From the NCBI GenBank assembly GCA_020638675.1, contig JACKID010000001.1, positions 868,001-932,000 of the forward strand: a DNA stretch of 64,000 bases, read 5' to 3'. Positions 1 to 7,473 of the stretch are shown here, piece by piece (the first letter of the stretch is position 1; the number at the start of each line of letters is the position of its first letter). A program made the position numbers and the translations under genes. The notes below the pieces were generated by a model. The model searched no databases. It saw only the letters and a program-made list of their open reading frames with translations, and had not been told where the DNA came from. The stretch is from Planctomycetota bacterium (GTDB lineage Bacteria; Planctomycetota; UBA8742; UBA2392).

Positions 1-1373
1 CTCACAGGCTGTTTGCGGTGCTTTTCTTCGAGTTTGGCAATGAGCGATCGTGCGTCGGGCGTGTAGTCAGTGGACGAAATGAACTCAAAGCGGCGTACAG
101 GAGGTAGTTCGTCAGATCGCCCGATCCATTTCTTAATCTCGGGCAGTTTACTTCTTTCCCACAGTTCAATTTCCGGTGCGTCGACGAGGTTGCCTGCCGC
201 GTTGCCCTTGCATTCTACACAGACCAGTTCTCGCCGGTCCTTGGCCTTAACGTCGACCTCGGCCAGCACCTGTCCGTGCTGACGAATCGGGAACCGGATG
301 TCGATTGTATAGCCCCGTGACTTGTATAGATGCCCGACGATCAACTCCAACACCACGCCGCGCAAATTCAGTACGGCGCCTTCGATCTTTGCCATTCGCT
401 CGATTAGCGAGAATAGTGACGCAGGGTCGTTCACCACCGCCGCGGCTGCGTTTTCGATTGATGCGACCAGTTGTTTCAGGTCTCTTGCGACTTCCTCGCC
501 GAAGAGCACATTGGGGATGCACACTAGCGCGCCCTTCTTGCGGAGCAGCATGAGCGCGTCACCTTCTAGAAACTCTGCGACGAACATTGGCTGGAATCGG
601 GTAGATCTATCCTGTGCTGCCAGCGAATCCCATTTCGATAGGAATGGGCTGAGGTCGTTCAATGTGATCGCCCGATCCAGTACCACGTCGCCGACGATGA
701 ACCCGACCTTCTGCTGCCCTTTTACATAGTTGACCAAGCCCGACAGATAAGACGGGCCGACGATATCCCATGCAAACTGACCAAAGTTCGGTGGAGAACC
801 TTGATTTCTTACTGCTAGGGTGCCTGTCGAAGACCAACCCAACTTGATGAGCCATGAGCGCATTGCGGAGAGCAGTATTCCCTCGGCTATTCGCACGGCT
901 CGGGCGCGATGCGAGTACGCGTCGGCATCCCACAAGGCAACCATGGGCCCGTCACCAGGATCGATCTGTTCAATCAGCCCAAGGTCGCGAAGCTTGTCGC
1001 TGACTACCGTGTGAGGAATCTGTCCCTTCGCCGGCTTGATCGCGAGCCCGCTAGCAACGGTAAACTGATTTGCGGGGACAGAACCGCCTCTCGCGATCAA
1101 CCCCTGCAGGGCGCGCCCATACGCACTTCTTGACTGTATCAGTGCCGTAGAGAGGCTCTCCTTCCAAGAGTCCTTCCCGTATTGCCCGTCAAGAAACAGA
1201 AAGGCTTCGCGGTTTGGGAGTCTGAGTCCGGCCAAGCGTTTTACGCTTCCGCGCGCGCGACTAACCCTTTGCCGGGCCGCCGCTGGCGTTAGACCTTGGG
1301 CTACGAGAAGCTTGACTGGTTCGGAGGAAAGAGTAGGGCCGGTGCGCAGTATGAGTTTTTCAACACTGTCCAT
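1..1373 (-). CDS. Putative PD-(D/E)XK nuclease-like protein (partial, runs off left edge)
   Basis: The minus strand is open from an ATG at 1373 to the window edge, giving at least 457 codons without a stop; the C-terminus lies outside. An AGGTGG-type ribosome site precedes the ATG and a sigma70-like promoter lies further upstream. The N-terminal 60 residues look helix-turn-helix-like (LTPAAARQRVSRARGSVKR). Near residues 380-405 is EVDVKAKDRRELVCVECKGN, which has the D...(E)xK spacing of the PD-(D/E)XK nuclease fold (Asp in VDV, then ECK). The middle part is unrecognised. Codon use is less GC-biased than in the thiolase next door, so it may be acquired DNA. A restriction or defence role is possible but is only inferred from the motif; other PD-(D/E)XK proteins act in repair or tRNA processing. 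Confidence 0.8.
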   Translation of the reverse strand, partial: MDSVEKLILRTGPTLSSEPVKLLVAQGLTPAAARQRVSRARGSVKRLAGLRLPNREAFLFLDGQYGKDSWKESLSTALIQSRSAYGRALQGLIARGGSVPANQFTVASGLAIKPAKGQIPHTVVSDKLRDLGLIEQIDPGDGPMVALWDADAYSHRARAVRIAEGILLSAMRSWLIKLGWSSTGTLAVRNQGSPPNFGQFAWDIVGPSYLSGLVNYVKGQQKVGFIVGDVVLDRAITLNDLSPFLSKWDSLAAQDRSTRFQPMFVAEFLEGDALMLLRKKGALVCIPNVLFGEEVARDLKQLVASIENAAAAVVNDPASLFSLIERMAKIEGAVLNLRGVVLELIVGHLYKSRGYTIDIRFPIRQHGQVLAEVDVKAKDRRELVCVECKGNAAGNLVDAPEIELWERSKLPEIKKWIGRSDELPPVRRFEFISSTDYTPDARSLIAKLEEKHRKQPV

Positions 1374-1404
1374 CGCAATGTTCCACCTGCGTCACACCGC
1401 GATA

Positions 1405-1433
1405 TTTATAACCAAATACCTACAGGGCATCAA
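1405..1433 (-). promoter_or_regulatory. Sigma70-like promoter for the left-edge nuclease-like gene
   Basis: On the minus strand TTGATG (1433-1428) and TATAAA (1410-1405) are separated by exactly 17 nt, 32 bases before the ATG at 1373. The surrounding DNA is clearly AT-richer than the region around it. Prediction from sequence only. Confidence 0.45.
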
Positions 1434-1554
1434 GCCAAATTTTCGCTACGCGTAAGTAAAGCAAACCAAAGTAGTTGTAGCAACACCTCGGTTGTGTCTG
1501 TCACAGGTGGTCTCACGCTGAGTTCTTGTTTTCGTGTCCCACACAGCTCACCGT

Positions 1555-1646
1555 GGTGACGTAGGCCATCGCGGTGTCGTCGGCTCGACTTCGCCAGGGC
1601 TTCATCGGACAGGCGGCGCAGCCGGTGAAGAGGCCGTGGCCTCCGG
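1555..1646 (-). pseudogene. Broken second copy of the thiolase 3' end
   Basis: This stretch repeats the last coding bases of the acetyltransferase gene (1839-1898). The order gtaggccatcgcggtgtcg, then ggcggcgcagccggtgaaga and the bases after it, matches closely; about 34 bases at the 1613-1646 end are identical. An extra segment of about 31 bp sits in the middle and there is no upstream thiolase sequence. Translated, it carries the GHGLFTGCAA active-site loop followed by unrelated residues. It looks like the remnant of a tandem thiolase duplicate that was deleted, or a recombination scar. Confidence 0.6.
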
Positions 1647-1660
1647 CTATTTCGTGTTGT

Positions 1661-1830
1661 GGCCGTCCCGGCCGCATCCGGCGCGAGCGTCTCGCTCGCG
1701 CCAATATCCTGGGCGAGACGCCCGGGACGGGTGCAGGCACTCCCGGCGTCCGCCATGCGGACCCGGGTTCATTCGCTTTGCGAATCCCACAACACGCTGC
1801 GGGCAGGATGCCCACATCACGGGCTATCCC
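1661..1830. repeat. Nested palindromes downstream of the thiolase
   Basis: Between the truncated and true thiolase ends lie several inverted repeats. ggcgcgagcg/cgctcgcgcc (1680-1702) has a 3-nt loop. It is enclosed by ccgtcccgg (about 1663) and ccgggacgg (1722-1730). attcgc/gcgaat lies near 1768-1782. No reading frame with coding character is seen. It resembles intergenic repeat DNA and may also act as a transcription-termination region for the minus-strand thiolase. Confidence 0.5.
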
Positions 1831-3002
1831 ACCTTGATTACGCAGGCCATGGCGGTGTCGCCGGCGGCGCAGCCGGTGAAGAGGCCGTGGCCTCCGCCGC
1901 TTTGTGCCAGCTCTTCGATCATCTCGATGATTACTCGCATGCCTGTCGGGCCTTGCGGGTGGCCGTAGATCAGGGGGCTGCCGTTGTTGTTGAACTCTTC
2001 GAGCTTCTTGCCGGTCTGCTTGGCGAAGTAGACGTCGTTCACCGCGAACGGGTTGTGCGTCTTGATCGCCTTCATGTCCTTCAGCTCGACGCCCGCGGCC
2101 TTCATTGCCTGCTGTGCGGCCGGCAGCGGCGCGGTGGGCATCATGCCCTTGCCGACGCGGCACTGGCCGAACGCCAGCACCTGCACCGGGATGCTCTTGT
2201 CTTTGCTGAGCTGCTCGGCGCGGGCCTTGGTGGTGATGATCATGCCGGCGTTTCCGTCGGCCGGGTGGGTCTGCGCGCCGAAGGTGACGCTGCCGTCCGG
2301 CAGTACCGGCTTGAGCTTGGCGAGCCCGTCCTTGGTCGTGGGGAACACGCCGTCGTCGGTCTCGATCAGCTGGGCGCGCTTGCCGCTGCCGACCTCGATC
2401 GCGAACGTGGTGCGCTTGCGCAGCTCGGCGCCCTTCTCGTACTGCTCGTGGCGGATCAGCGTGCACTCGTCCTGCTCTTCGCGCGAGATGCCGTGCTCCT
2501 TGGCGACGTTCTCGGCCGTCTGGATCATCGCGTTCTTCGCGTACGGGTCCTTGTTGAAATTATCCATGACCCAGTTTTCGCTGTCGGCCGTGCCGCCCGG
2601 CGCGTTCGGCGCGGGGTACACGACGTGCGGGCCGTTGCTGCAGCGGTCGAAGGTCAAGCCCAGCACGGTTTCGGTGAGGCCGGCTTCGATCTCGTGGGCG
2701 CTGCCGGCGATCACGCGCGCGCCGGTGGCGCACGCCTGCGCGTACATCGGGCCGGTGATGCCGGGCGCGCCGATCAGCCCGGCGACCCAGGGGGCGCCGT
2801 AGAAGCTGTGTTTCTGCGGCACGGTGAAGCCGAGCGCGATGCTGGTGAAGACCTCCGGCGAGATTTCGCGCGCGGCAAGCCAGCGCGCGGCCGTGGATGC
2901 GGCCAGCGTGACCGAGTTTTCACTGGCGAGCGAGCCCTGCCATTTGACGAAGGGGCTGGCCCAGTAGCCGCCGTAGGGGATGTAGACGTTCTTGAGTGCC
3001 AT
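1824..3002 (-). CDS. Thiolase family acetyl-CoA C-acetyltransferase
   Basis: 392 residues, the usual thiolase length. It catalyses thiolytic cleavage of 3-ketoacyl-CoA, or the reverse condensation of two acetyl-CoA, in the cytoplasm. All three catalytic positions are visible: nucleophilic Cys91 in QACATGARV, His348 in YGHPQGPTG and Cys378 in LFTGCAAGDTAMA. The start has AGGAGCGGACCG directly upstream. It is divergent from the dehydrogenase/hydratase fusion at 3219, so the two probably form one beta-oxidation or thiolytic module sharing the 216-bp gap. The loop around His348 departs from the common GHPIGASG, so substrate range cannot be read; degradative thiolase and acetoacetyl-CoA thiolase are both possible. 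Confidence 0.92.
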   Translation of the reverse strand: MALKNVYIPYGGYWASPFVKWQGSLASENSVTLAASTAARWLAAREISPEVFTSIALGFTVPQKHSFYGAPWVAGLIGAPGITGPMYAQACATGARVIAGSAHEIEAGLTETVLGLTFDRCSNGPHVVYPAPNAPGGTADSENWVMDNFNKDPYAKNAMIQTAENVAKEHGISREEQDECTLIRHEQYEKGAELRKRTTFAIEVGSGKRAQLIETDDGVFPTTKDGLAKLKPVLPDGSVTFGAQTHPADGNAGMIITTKARAEQLSKDKSIPVQVLAFGQCRVGKGMMPTAPLPAAQQAMKAAGVELKDMKAIKTHNPFAVNDVYFAKQTGKKLEEFNNNGSPLIYGHPQGPTGMRVIIEMIEELAQSGGGHGLFTGCAAGDTAMACVIKVG

Positions 3003-3084
3003 CGGTCCGCTCCTGATTCGCGCTGATAATGTTGAACGCCGGGAGTATGGGCGCTGATTCCGGCCGGGTCAACGAGGGGTCTTG

Positions 3085-3151
3085 AACCGCCAAGCCGCGA
3101 AGGCGCCAAGAAAATGCAGGCCGTACTTTGCGGCTTGGCGACTTGGCGGTT
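3085..3151. repeat. Intergenic inverted repeat (ccgccaag type)
   Basis: aaccgccaag (3085-3094) pairs with cttggcggtt (3142-3151), and inside it cgccaag (3104-3110) pairs with cttggcg (3134-3140). It lies between two divergent genes, so it is not a simple terminator. It resembles the gene-flanking repeats at 7291-7445 and 15977-16060. Confidence 0.6.
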
Positions 3152-3218
3152 GGCATGATTCCCGCCTTGCAAGGCCTGCTCCAGACGCTAAACCCGGGGC
3201 TCTTGTGAGGGGATAGCG

Positions 3219-5243
3219 ATGGCTTACACGTTGAAGAACTGGTCGGTGGACAAGGTTGGCGTGATCGGCTCGGGTCAGATCGGGCCGGACATTGCGCTGT
3301 TTTTTGCCAAGACGCTCGCGCCACACGGCGTGAAGATCGTGGTGATCGACGTCAGCGAAGACGCGCTCGCCAAGGGCAAGGCCAAGCTGGAAAAGAAGGT
3401 CGCCAAGGGCGTCGAGAGCAAGGCCTTTAAACCAGATCAGGCCGAGCAGATGACCGGCGCCATCACCTGGACCAGCGACTACAACGAGCTCAAGGGCGCC
3501 AAGCTGGTGATCGAAGCCGCCACCGAAGACCTGAACATCAAGCAGAAGATCGTGGCCGCGCTCGAGCCGGTGGTGGCCGACGACTGCATCATCGCCAGCA
3601 ACTCCAGCCACATGGAGCCCGAGGTGATCTTCGAAAAGGCGAAGACGCCCGAGCACACGCTGGTGATCCACTACTTCTTCCCGGCCGAGCGCAACGTCAT
3701 CGTCGAGGTCGTGCCGAGCAAGCACACGCACGACGTCGTCACCGACTGGCTGATGGAGTTCTATGAGCAGATCGGCAAGGCGCCGATCAAGGTGGGCTCG
3801 CGCTACGGCTACGCCATCGACCCGGTGTTCGAGGGCCTGTTCCTCGCCGCGGCGCTGGAGGCCGAGAAGGGCTCCGGCAGCGTGAAGCAGGTCGACGCGA
3901 TCAGCCAGAAGGCTCTGGGCCAGGGCATCGGCCCGTTCACGGCCATGAATCTGACCGGCGGCAACCCTTTGACCGCCGTCGGGCTCGATCACTACACGAC
4001 CAAGATTCACAAGTGGTTCCGTACGCCCGCCAGCCTGAAGGCGAAGGTCGAGAAGAAGGAAAACTGGGAGACGGCCGGGCGCGGCGAGAAGGTCGAGTAC
4101 ACGGAGGACGAGTTCAAGAAGGTCGCCGATGCCATGACCGGCGCGTACTTCGGGCTGGTCGGCGAGATCGTGGATTCGGGCATCAGCAACGTCGGCGACA
4201 TGAACATGGCGGTCAACACGGCGCTGGTGATCCGCGAGCCGTTCGCCTGGATGAACGAAATGGGCGTGGCCAATGCGCTCAAGCTGGTCGAGAAGTACGC
4301 GGCCGACAACCCGGGCTTTCCTGTGCCGGAGTGCATCAGGAAGCAGGCGGCAACCGGCCAGCCGTTCGAAATCCCGATGGTCTTCCGCAAGGACAAGGAC
4401 GGCGTGGCGGTGATCAAGATCCGCCGCCCGGCTGTGCTGAACGCGCTGAACCTCGAGGTCTTCCGGCAGCTGCGCAATCACTGCGAGGCGGTGGAGGCCG
4501 ATGAGAGCATCAAGGGCGCGGTGATCACCGGCTTCGGCACGAAGGCGTTCGTCAGTGGTGCCGACATCGATATGCTGGCCGCGCTGAAGACCGCGGCCGA
4601 GGGCGAAGACAACAGCCGCCAGTTCCACACGACGCTTGATTACATCGAAGACATGAAGAAGCCGGTCGTGTGCGCCTACAACGGGCTGGCGTTCGGCGGC
4701 GGCAACGAGCTGGCGATGGCCTGCCACGCCCGCATCGCACGCAAGGGCCTGAAGATTCTGGCCGGTCAGCCGGAAGTGAATTTAGGGATCATCCCGGGCG
4801 CAGGCGGTACGCAGCGTTTGCCCCGCTGGATTCCGTTCGACAAGGCGCTGGAGCTGATGCGCACCGCGCGGCCGATTGACGGCAAGACCGGGCTGGAGCT
4901 GGGCCTGATCTCTGAAGAAGTAGACGGCGATTTGACAGACCGCGCCGTGGCGCTCGTCAACGAGTACGCCAGCGGCAAGACCGAGCTGAAACGCATCAAC
5001 CGCGACCCGGTTGCCGGCGTGCCGGACAAGGCGCCGGAGATCGAGCTGGGTCACCTGTCGAAGAAGATCGACCAGATCCTGTGCCACACGATCATCGAAG
5101 GCTGCAAGAAGCCGCTGCGAGAGGGCCTCAAGCTGGAGAGCAAGGCCTTCGGCGAATGCGTCGAGACCGAGGACATGCACATCGGGATGGAGACCTTCTT
5201 AAAGGAAGGCGCCCGCGCCAAGGCCGCGTTCGTCCACAAGTAG
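3219..5243 (+). CDS. Fused 3-hydroxyacyl-CoA dehydrogenase / enoyl-CoA hydratase
   Basis: 674 residues. The N-terminal half is an NAD-dependent 3-hydroxyacyl-CoA dehydrogenase with a Rossmann GSGQIG at residues 17-22 and a catalytic-His region VIHYFFPAERN near 150. The C-terminal half, from about residue 390, is a crotonase-fold enoyl-CoA hydratase with oxyanion-hole and Glu motifs FGGGNELAMA and PEVNLGIIPGAGGTQ. Together they catalyse two consecutive beta-oxidation steps, feeding 3-ketoacyl-CoA to the divergent thiolase. The domain order is the reverse of E. coli FadB/FadJ, where the hydratase comes first. The ribosome site GAGGGGATAGCG precedes the ATG. The assignment rests on motifs and is secure at family level; chain-length preference is unknown. 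Confidence 0.93.
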   Translation: MAYTLKNWSVDKVGVIGSGQIGPDIALFFAKTLAPHGVKIVVIDVSEDALAKGKAKLEKKVAKGVESKAFKPDQAEQMTGAITWTSDYNELKGAKLVIEAATEDLNIKQKIVAALEPVVADDCIIASNSSHMEPEVIFEKAKTPEHTLVIHYFFPAERNVIVEVVPSKHTHDVVTDWLMEFYEQIGKAPIKVGSRYGYAIDPVFEGLFLAAALEAEKGSGSVKQVDAISQKALGQGIGPFTAMNLTGGNPLTAVGLDHYTTKIHKWFRTPASLKAKVEKKENWETAGRGEKVEYTEDEFKKVADAMTGAYFGLVGEIVDSGISNVGDMNMAVNTALVIREPFAWMNEMGVANALKLVEKYAADNPGFPVPECIRKQAATGQPFEIPMVFRKDKDGVAVIKIRRPAVLNALNLEVFRQLRNHCEAVEADESIKGAVITGFGTKAFVSGADIDMLAALKTAAEGEDNSRQFHTTLDYIEDMKKPVVCAYNGLAFGGGNELAMACHARIARKGLKILAGQPEVNLGIIPGAGGTQRLPRWIPFDKALELMRTARPIDGKTGLELGLISEEVDGDLTDRAVALVNEYASGKTELKRINRDPVAGVPDKAPEIELGHLSKKIDQILCHTIIEGCKKPLREGLKLESKAFGECVETEDMHIGMETFLKEGARAKAAFVHK

Positions 5244-5287
5244 CATGGCCGCAGGCCTGTCCGTACGACATCGGCGAGACGACGATA

Positions 5288-5983
5288 CTACTCGAAATCT
5301 ACAGGCTGGCGCAGTTCGCTGGCGACCGGTGTTCCGTTGCGCGTGGCGGGCTTGTATTGCCCGATGAAGAACGATTGCAACAGCAGCTTGTCGAGCGCGG
5401 GTTTGCCCGTGCCCTTTTCCAGTGTCACGCCCTTCACCATCCCGTTTTCATCCAGCGCGATCACCGCGAGAATACGGCCCTCAAACGAATCACTGACGTC
5501 TTCCGGGGCGGCCCACTTGAGCAGGCGGGGCGCGTGCCACACAACCGGTCGGGAGACAACTTCCTTTGCCTTCACCGGGCCGCCGGCGACGGGCTGAATC
5601 GGCTTGCGCGGCTCAGCGTTCGGCGCCGGGCGAATCAGAATCGGGCGCGCTTCATGCCGTGGCGTGGTGGAGTCCGCGTCGGCTCGCGTGGCGAGTGGCT
5701 TGGGCAGCACCGGCTCAGGCTCAGGCGCAAACATTGGCATCGCGTCGCCGGCATCCAGCAACGCGGGATCGGCGTCGTGGTCCGGGCGGGCGATCGGCTC
5801 AGCTTCAATGAACTCGGTGGTTTCGGGCGCGACTTCACCTGCGGCCGTCACGGTTTCGGAGACTTCGGCCTGCGTGGTGACAGGCAGCGCCGCGACGCCG
5901 GCCTGAATCGACACGATCGAACACGCAAGCGCAATCGCACCCGCGTGCAAGGAAGCGGCAATGAGCAGGCCTCGTGTCTTCAT
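5288..5983 (-). CDS. TonB-like energy-transducing protein
   Basis: 231 residues from the ATG at 5983, chosen because it directly precedes a hydrophobic anchor (about residues 5-28); an upstream in-frame ATG at 6070 would add 29 unlikely residues. The middle (about 45-140) is rich in Pro, Glu and Ala, as in periplasm-spanning linkers. The last 90 residues resemble a TonB C-terminal domain (GRILAVIALDENGMVKGVTL ... LLLQSFFIGQYKPATRNG). TonB passes inner-membrane energy to outer-membrane receptors. No exbB/exbD is adjacent. It lies 94 bp downstream of a predicted outer-membrane barrel on the same strand, so the two may be co-transcribed. Confidence 0.75.
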   Translation of the reverse strand: MKTRGLLIAASLHAGAIALACSIVSIQAGVAALPVTTQAEVSETVTAAGEVAPETTEFIEAEPIARPDHDADPALLDAGDAMPMFAPEPEPVLPKPLATRADADSTTPRHEARPILIRPAPNAEPRKPIQPVAGGPVKAKEVVSRPVVWHAPRLLKWAAPEDVSDSFEGRILAVIALDENGMVKGVTLEKGTGKPALDKLLLQSFFIGQYKPATRNGTPVASELRQPVDFE

Positions 5984-6077
5984 GCCCAAAGAAAGTACGT
6001 CCTCGGCGGCGGTCCTGACAGCAAAAGTGGCCGGCGGGGGCATGGGTCCCGCCGGCCACTTCCTGCGCAAGAGAGTC

Positions 6078-7013
6078 CTAGAACTCCCAGCCGATGACGA
6101 CCCAGGTGCGGAATGCGGGCGAATGTCCGCCGATCCCGACGTATGCCACGATGTTCACGTGCATCTGCGGCAGCGGTTTTATCTGGATGCTTGGGCCCAG
6201 CAGGTGCTCGTTCACGAAGTCGCCGCGGTCTTCGGCCGTGTCGACGAATTCGTTCTCGGTCTCGAGTCCGATCGAGAAGAACGAGTCGATCAGCGTGTAG
6301 CTGATGCCCGCGGTGAGCGCGTAGATGTTGTCGTGATCGCCGCCAAGTACGTGCTCAAACACGAAGTTGAAGCCCCAGTGCAGCCCGTCGATGATCTTGT
6401 CGCCGAGCAGGATCTTGCCTTCCACCGCGTCCGGCTCACCGTTTTCCATGGTGTATTCGAGGTACAGCGTCGGGTTGGTGTAGATGAAGCCCCACTTGAA
6501 CGGGGCCCAGCGCACCTCGAACTTGCCGGCCTGGAATTCGAACGCGCCTTCGGAGCCTTCCTTTCCGAGCTGAAGATACATGTCGAGCTGGAAGCGCAGG
6601 GGCAACCCGAACTCCACTTCCAGCAGGAAGCGGTTGTCCACCGCCTCGGAGCCGTGGTTGCTGCGGCGCGGCACGGTCATACGGTGCCAGTATTCGATCT
6701 CGACTTCGCCTTCGGGGATGACGTAGGTGCGCGTGCGGTTCCAGCGACGGGCGCTGGTCCAGCGCGGCTGCTCGTTGCTGCCGATCAGCTCTTCTTCCTT
6801 GAGCGTGGGCTGCTTGCCTTCGACCTTGATGGCCGGTGCATCCCACGAGTGCGTTCCAGTACGCGGCGTGGCGTTGTCGCCGGGGTCCGCTGCATTCTCG
6901 TTCTCTTCACTCTGGTTCCCTGCCTCAGCCGCAGGATCTACCGGTGCGGCCGTCAGCGCACCGGACGCGCTGCAGCACACCAGCAAAGCCAGTACCGCGA
7001 TCCAGACTTTCAT
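6078..7013 (-). CDS. Predicted outer-membrane beta-barrel protein
   Basis: 311 residues with an N-terminal signal peptide (MKVWIAVLALLVCCSASG). An acidic Asn/Glu/Asp-rich linker follows, then about 230 residues with alternating hydrophobic strands and many aromatic residues. It ends in GWEF, a terminal Phe being typical of barrel proteins inserted in the outer membrane. Motifs such as FQLDMYLQLGKEG and GLHWGFNFVFEHVLGGDHDN suggest a porin-like or transport-associated barrel, but I do not recognise the family. It sits upstream of the TonB-like gene on the same strand. An outer membrane implies a diderm host. Confidence 0.7.
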   Translation of the reverse strand: MKVWIAVLALLVCCSASGALTAAPVDPAAEAGNQSEENENAADPGDNATPRTGTHSWDAPAIKVEGKQPTLKEEELIGSNEQPRWTSARRWNRTRTYVIPEGEVEIEYWHRMTVPRRSNHGSEAVDNRFLLEVEFGLPLRFQLDMYLQLGKEGSEGAFEFQAGKFEVRWAPFKWGFIYTNPTLYLEYTMENGEPDAVEGKILLGDKIIDGLHWGFNFVFEHVLGGDHDNIYALTAGISYTLIDSFFSIGLETENEFVDTAEDRGDFVNEHLLGPSIQIKPLPQMHVNIVAYVGIGGHSPAFRTWVVIGWEF

Positions 7014-7290
7014 GCTTACCCTTTCCGTTGGTCAATACGAAACCCATACGGCAGGCCGGACTTCGCCGGGAGTCGAAGGCCAGCCTGCGCACAGGCAAAG
7101 CAGGAGTTGTTACTTGTCCCCGGAGCGGCCGGGGTTGCGGCGACGGCCTGGAGCGATGGGAGACCGCCCTGATTCAGCTACCGTCACGTGAAGGTCCCGC
7201 AAGCCCGGTGCCTCTGACAAAGAAAATATGCGGCTTATTGGATTCAGATTCGGGTGCGGGGGGGCGTTCGGTGCTTGGAGAAACTGTATC

Positions 7291-7445
7291 GCGCGAAGAC
7301 GCGAAGTCCGCGCGGAGACGCGAAGAACTGCAACTGCGCCAGCCACGGAGTTCACGGAGTTTCGCGGAGCACAAAGAACGGTGCGTCTCCGTGTTCCTCC
7401 GTGAACTCCGTGGCTTTGTCTTGGTCTTTCTTTGCGTCTTCGTGC
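7291..7445. repeat. Long intergenic inverted repeat (ccacggagttcacggag type)
   Basis: A perfect 19-bp arm (7341-7359, agccacggagttcacggag) pairs with 7397-7415. An outer imperfect arm gcgcgaagacgcgaag (7291-7306) pairs with 7430-7445 at 14 of 16 positions. The unit is built of tandem 'cggag' and 'cgaag' words. It occupies the 460-bp gap (7014-7473) between the barrel gene and the ABC exporter, where no gene is seen; 7014-7290 holds only the barrel gene's upstream region. Repeats of this style recur between genes in several environmental bacterial lineages. Confidence 0.8.
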
Positions 7446-7473
7446 AAGCCCGGGGGCCAGACAGAAACCAGCC

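Noticed and set aside
1513..2466. 317-codon minus-strand frame
   Set aside because: Out-of-frame shadow of the thiolase; the true product has all catalytic residues in the other frame.
3069..4727. 552-codon minus-strand frame
   Set aside because: Antisense to the dehydrogenase/hydratase fusion; composition is typical of GC-driven antisense frames.
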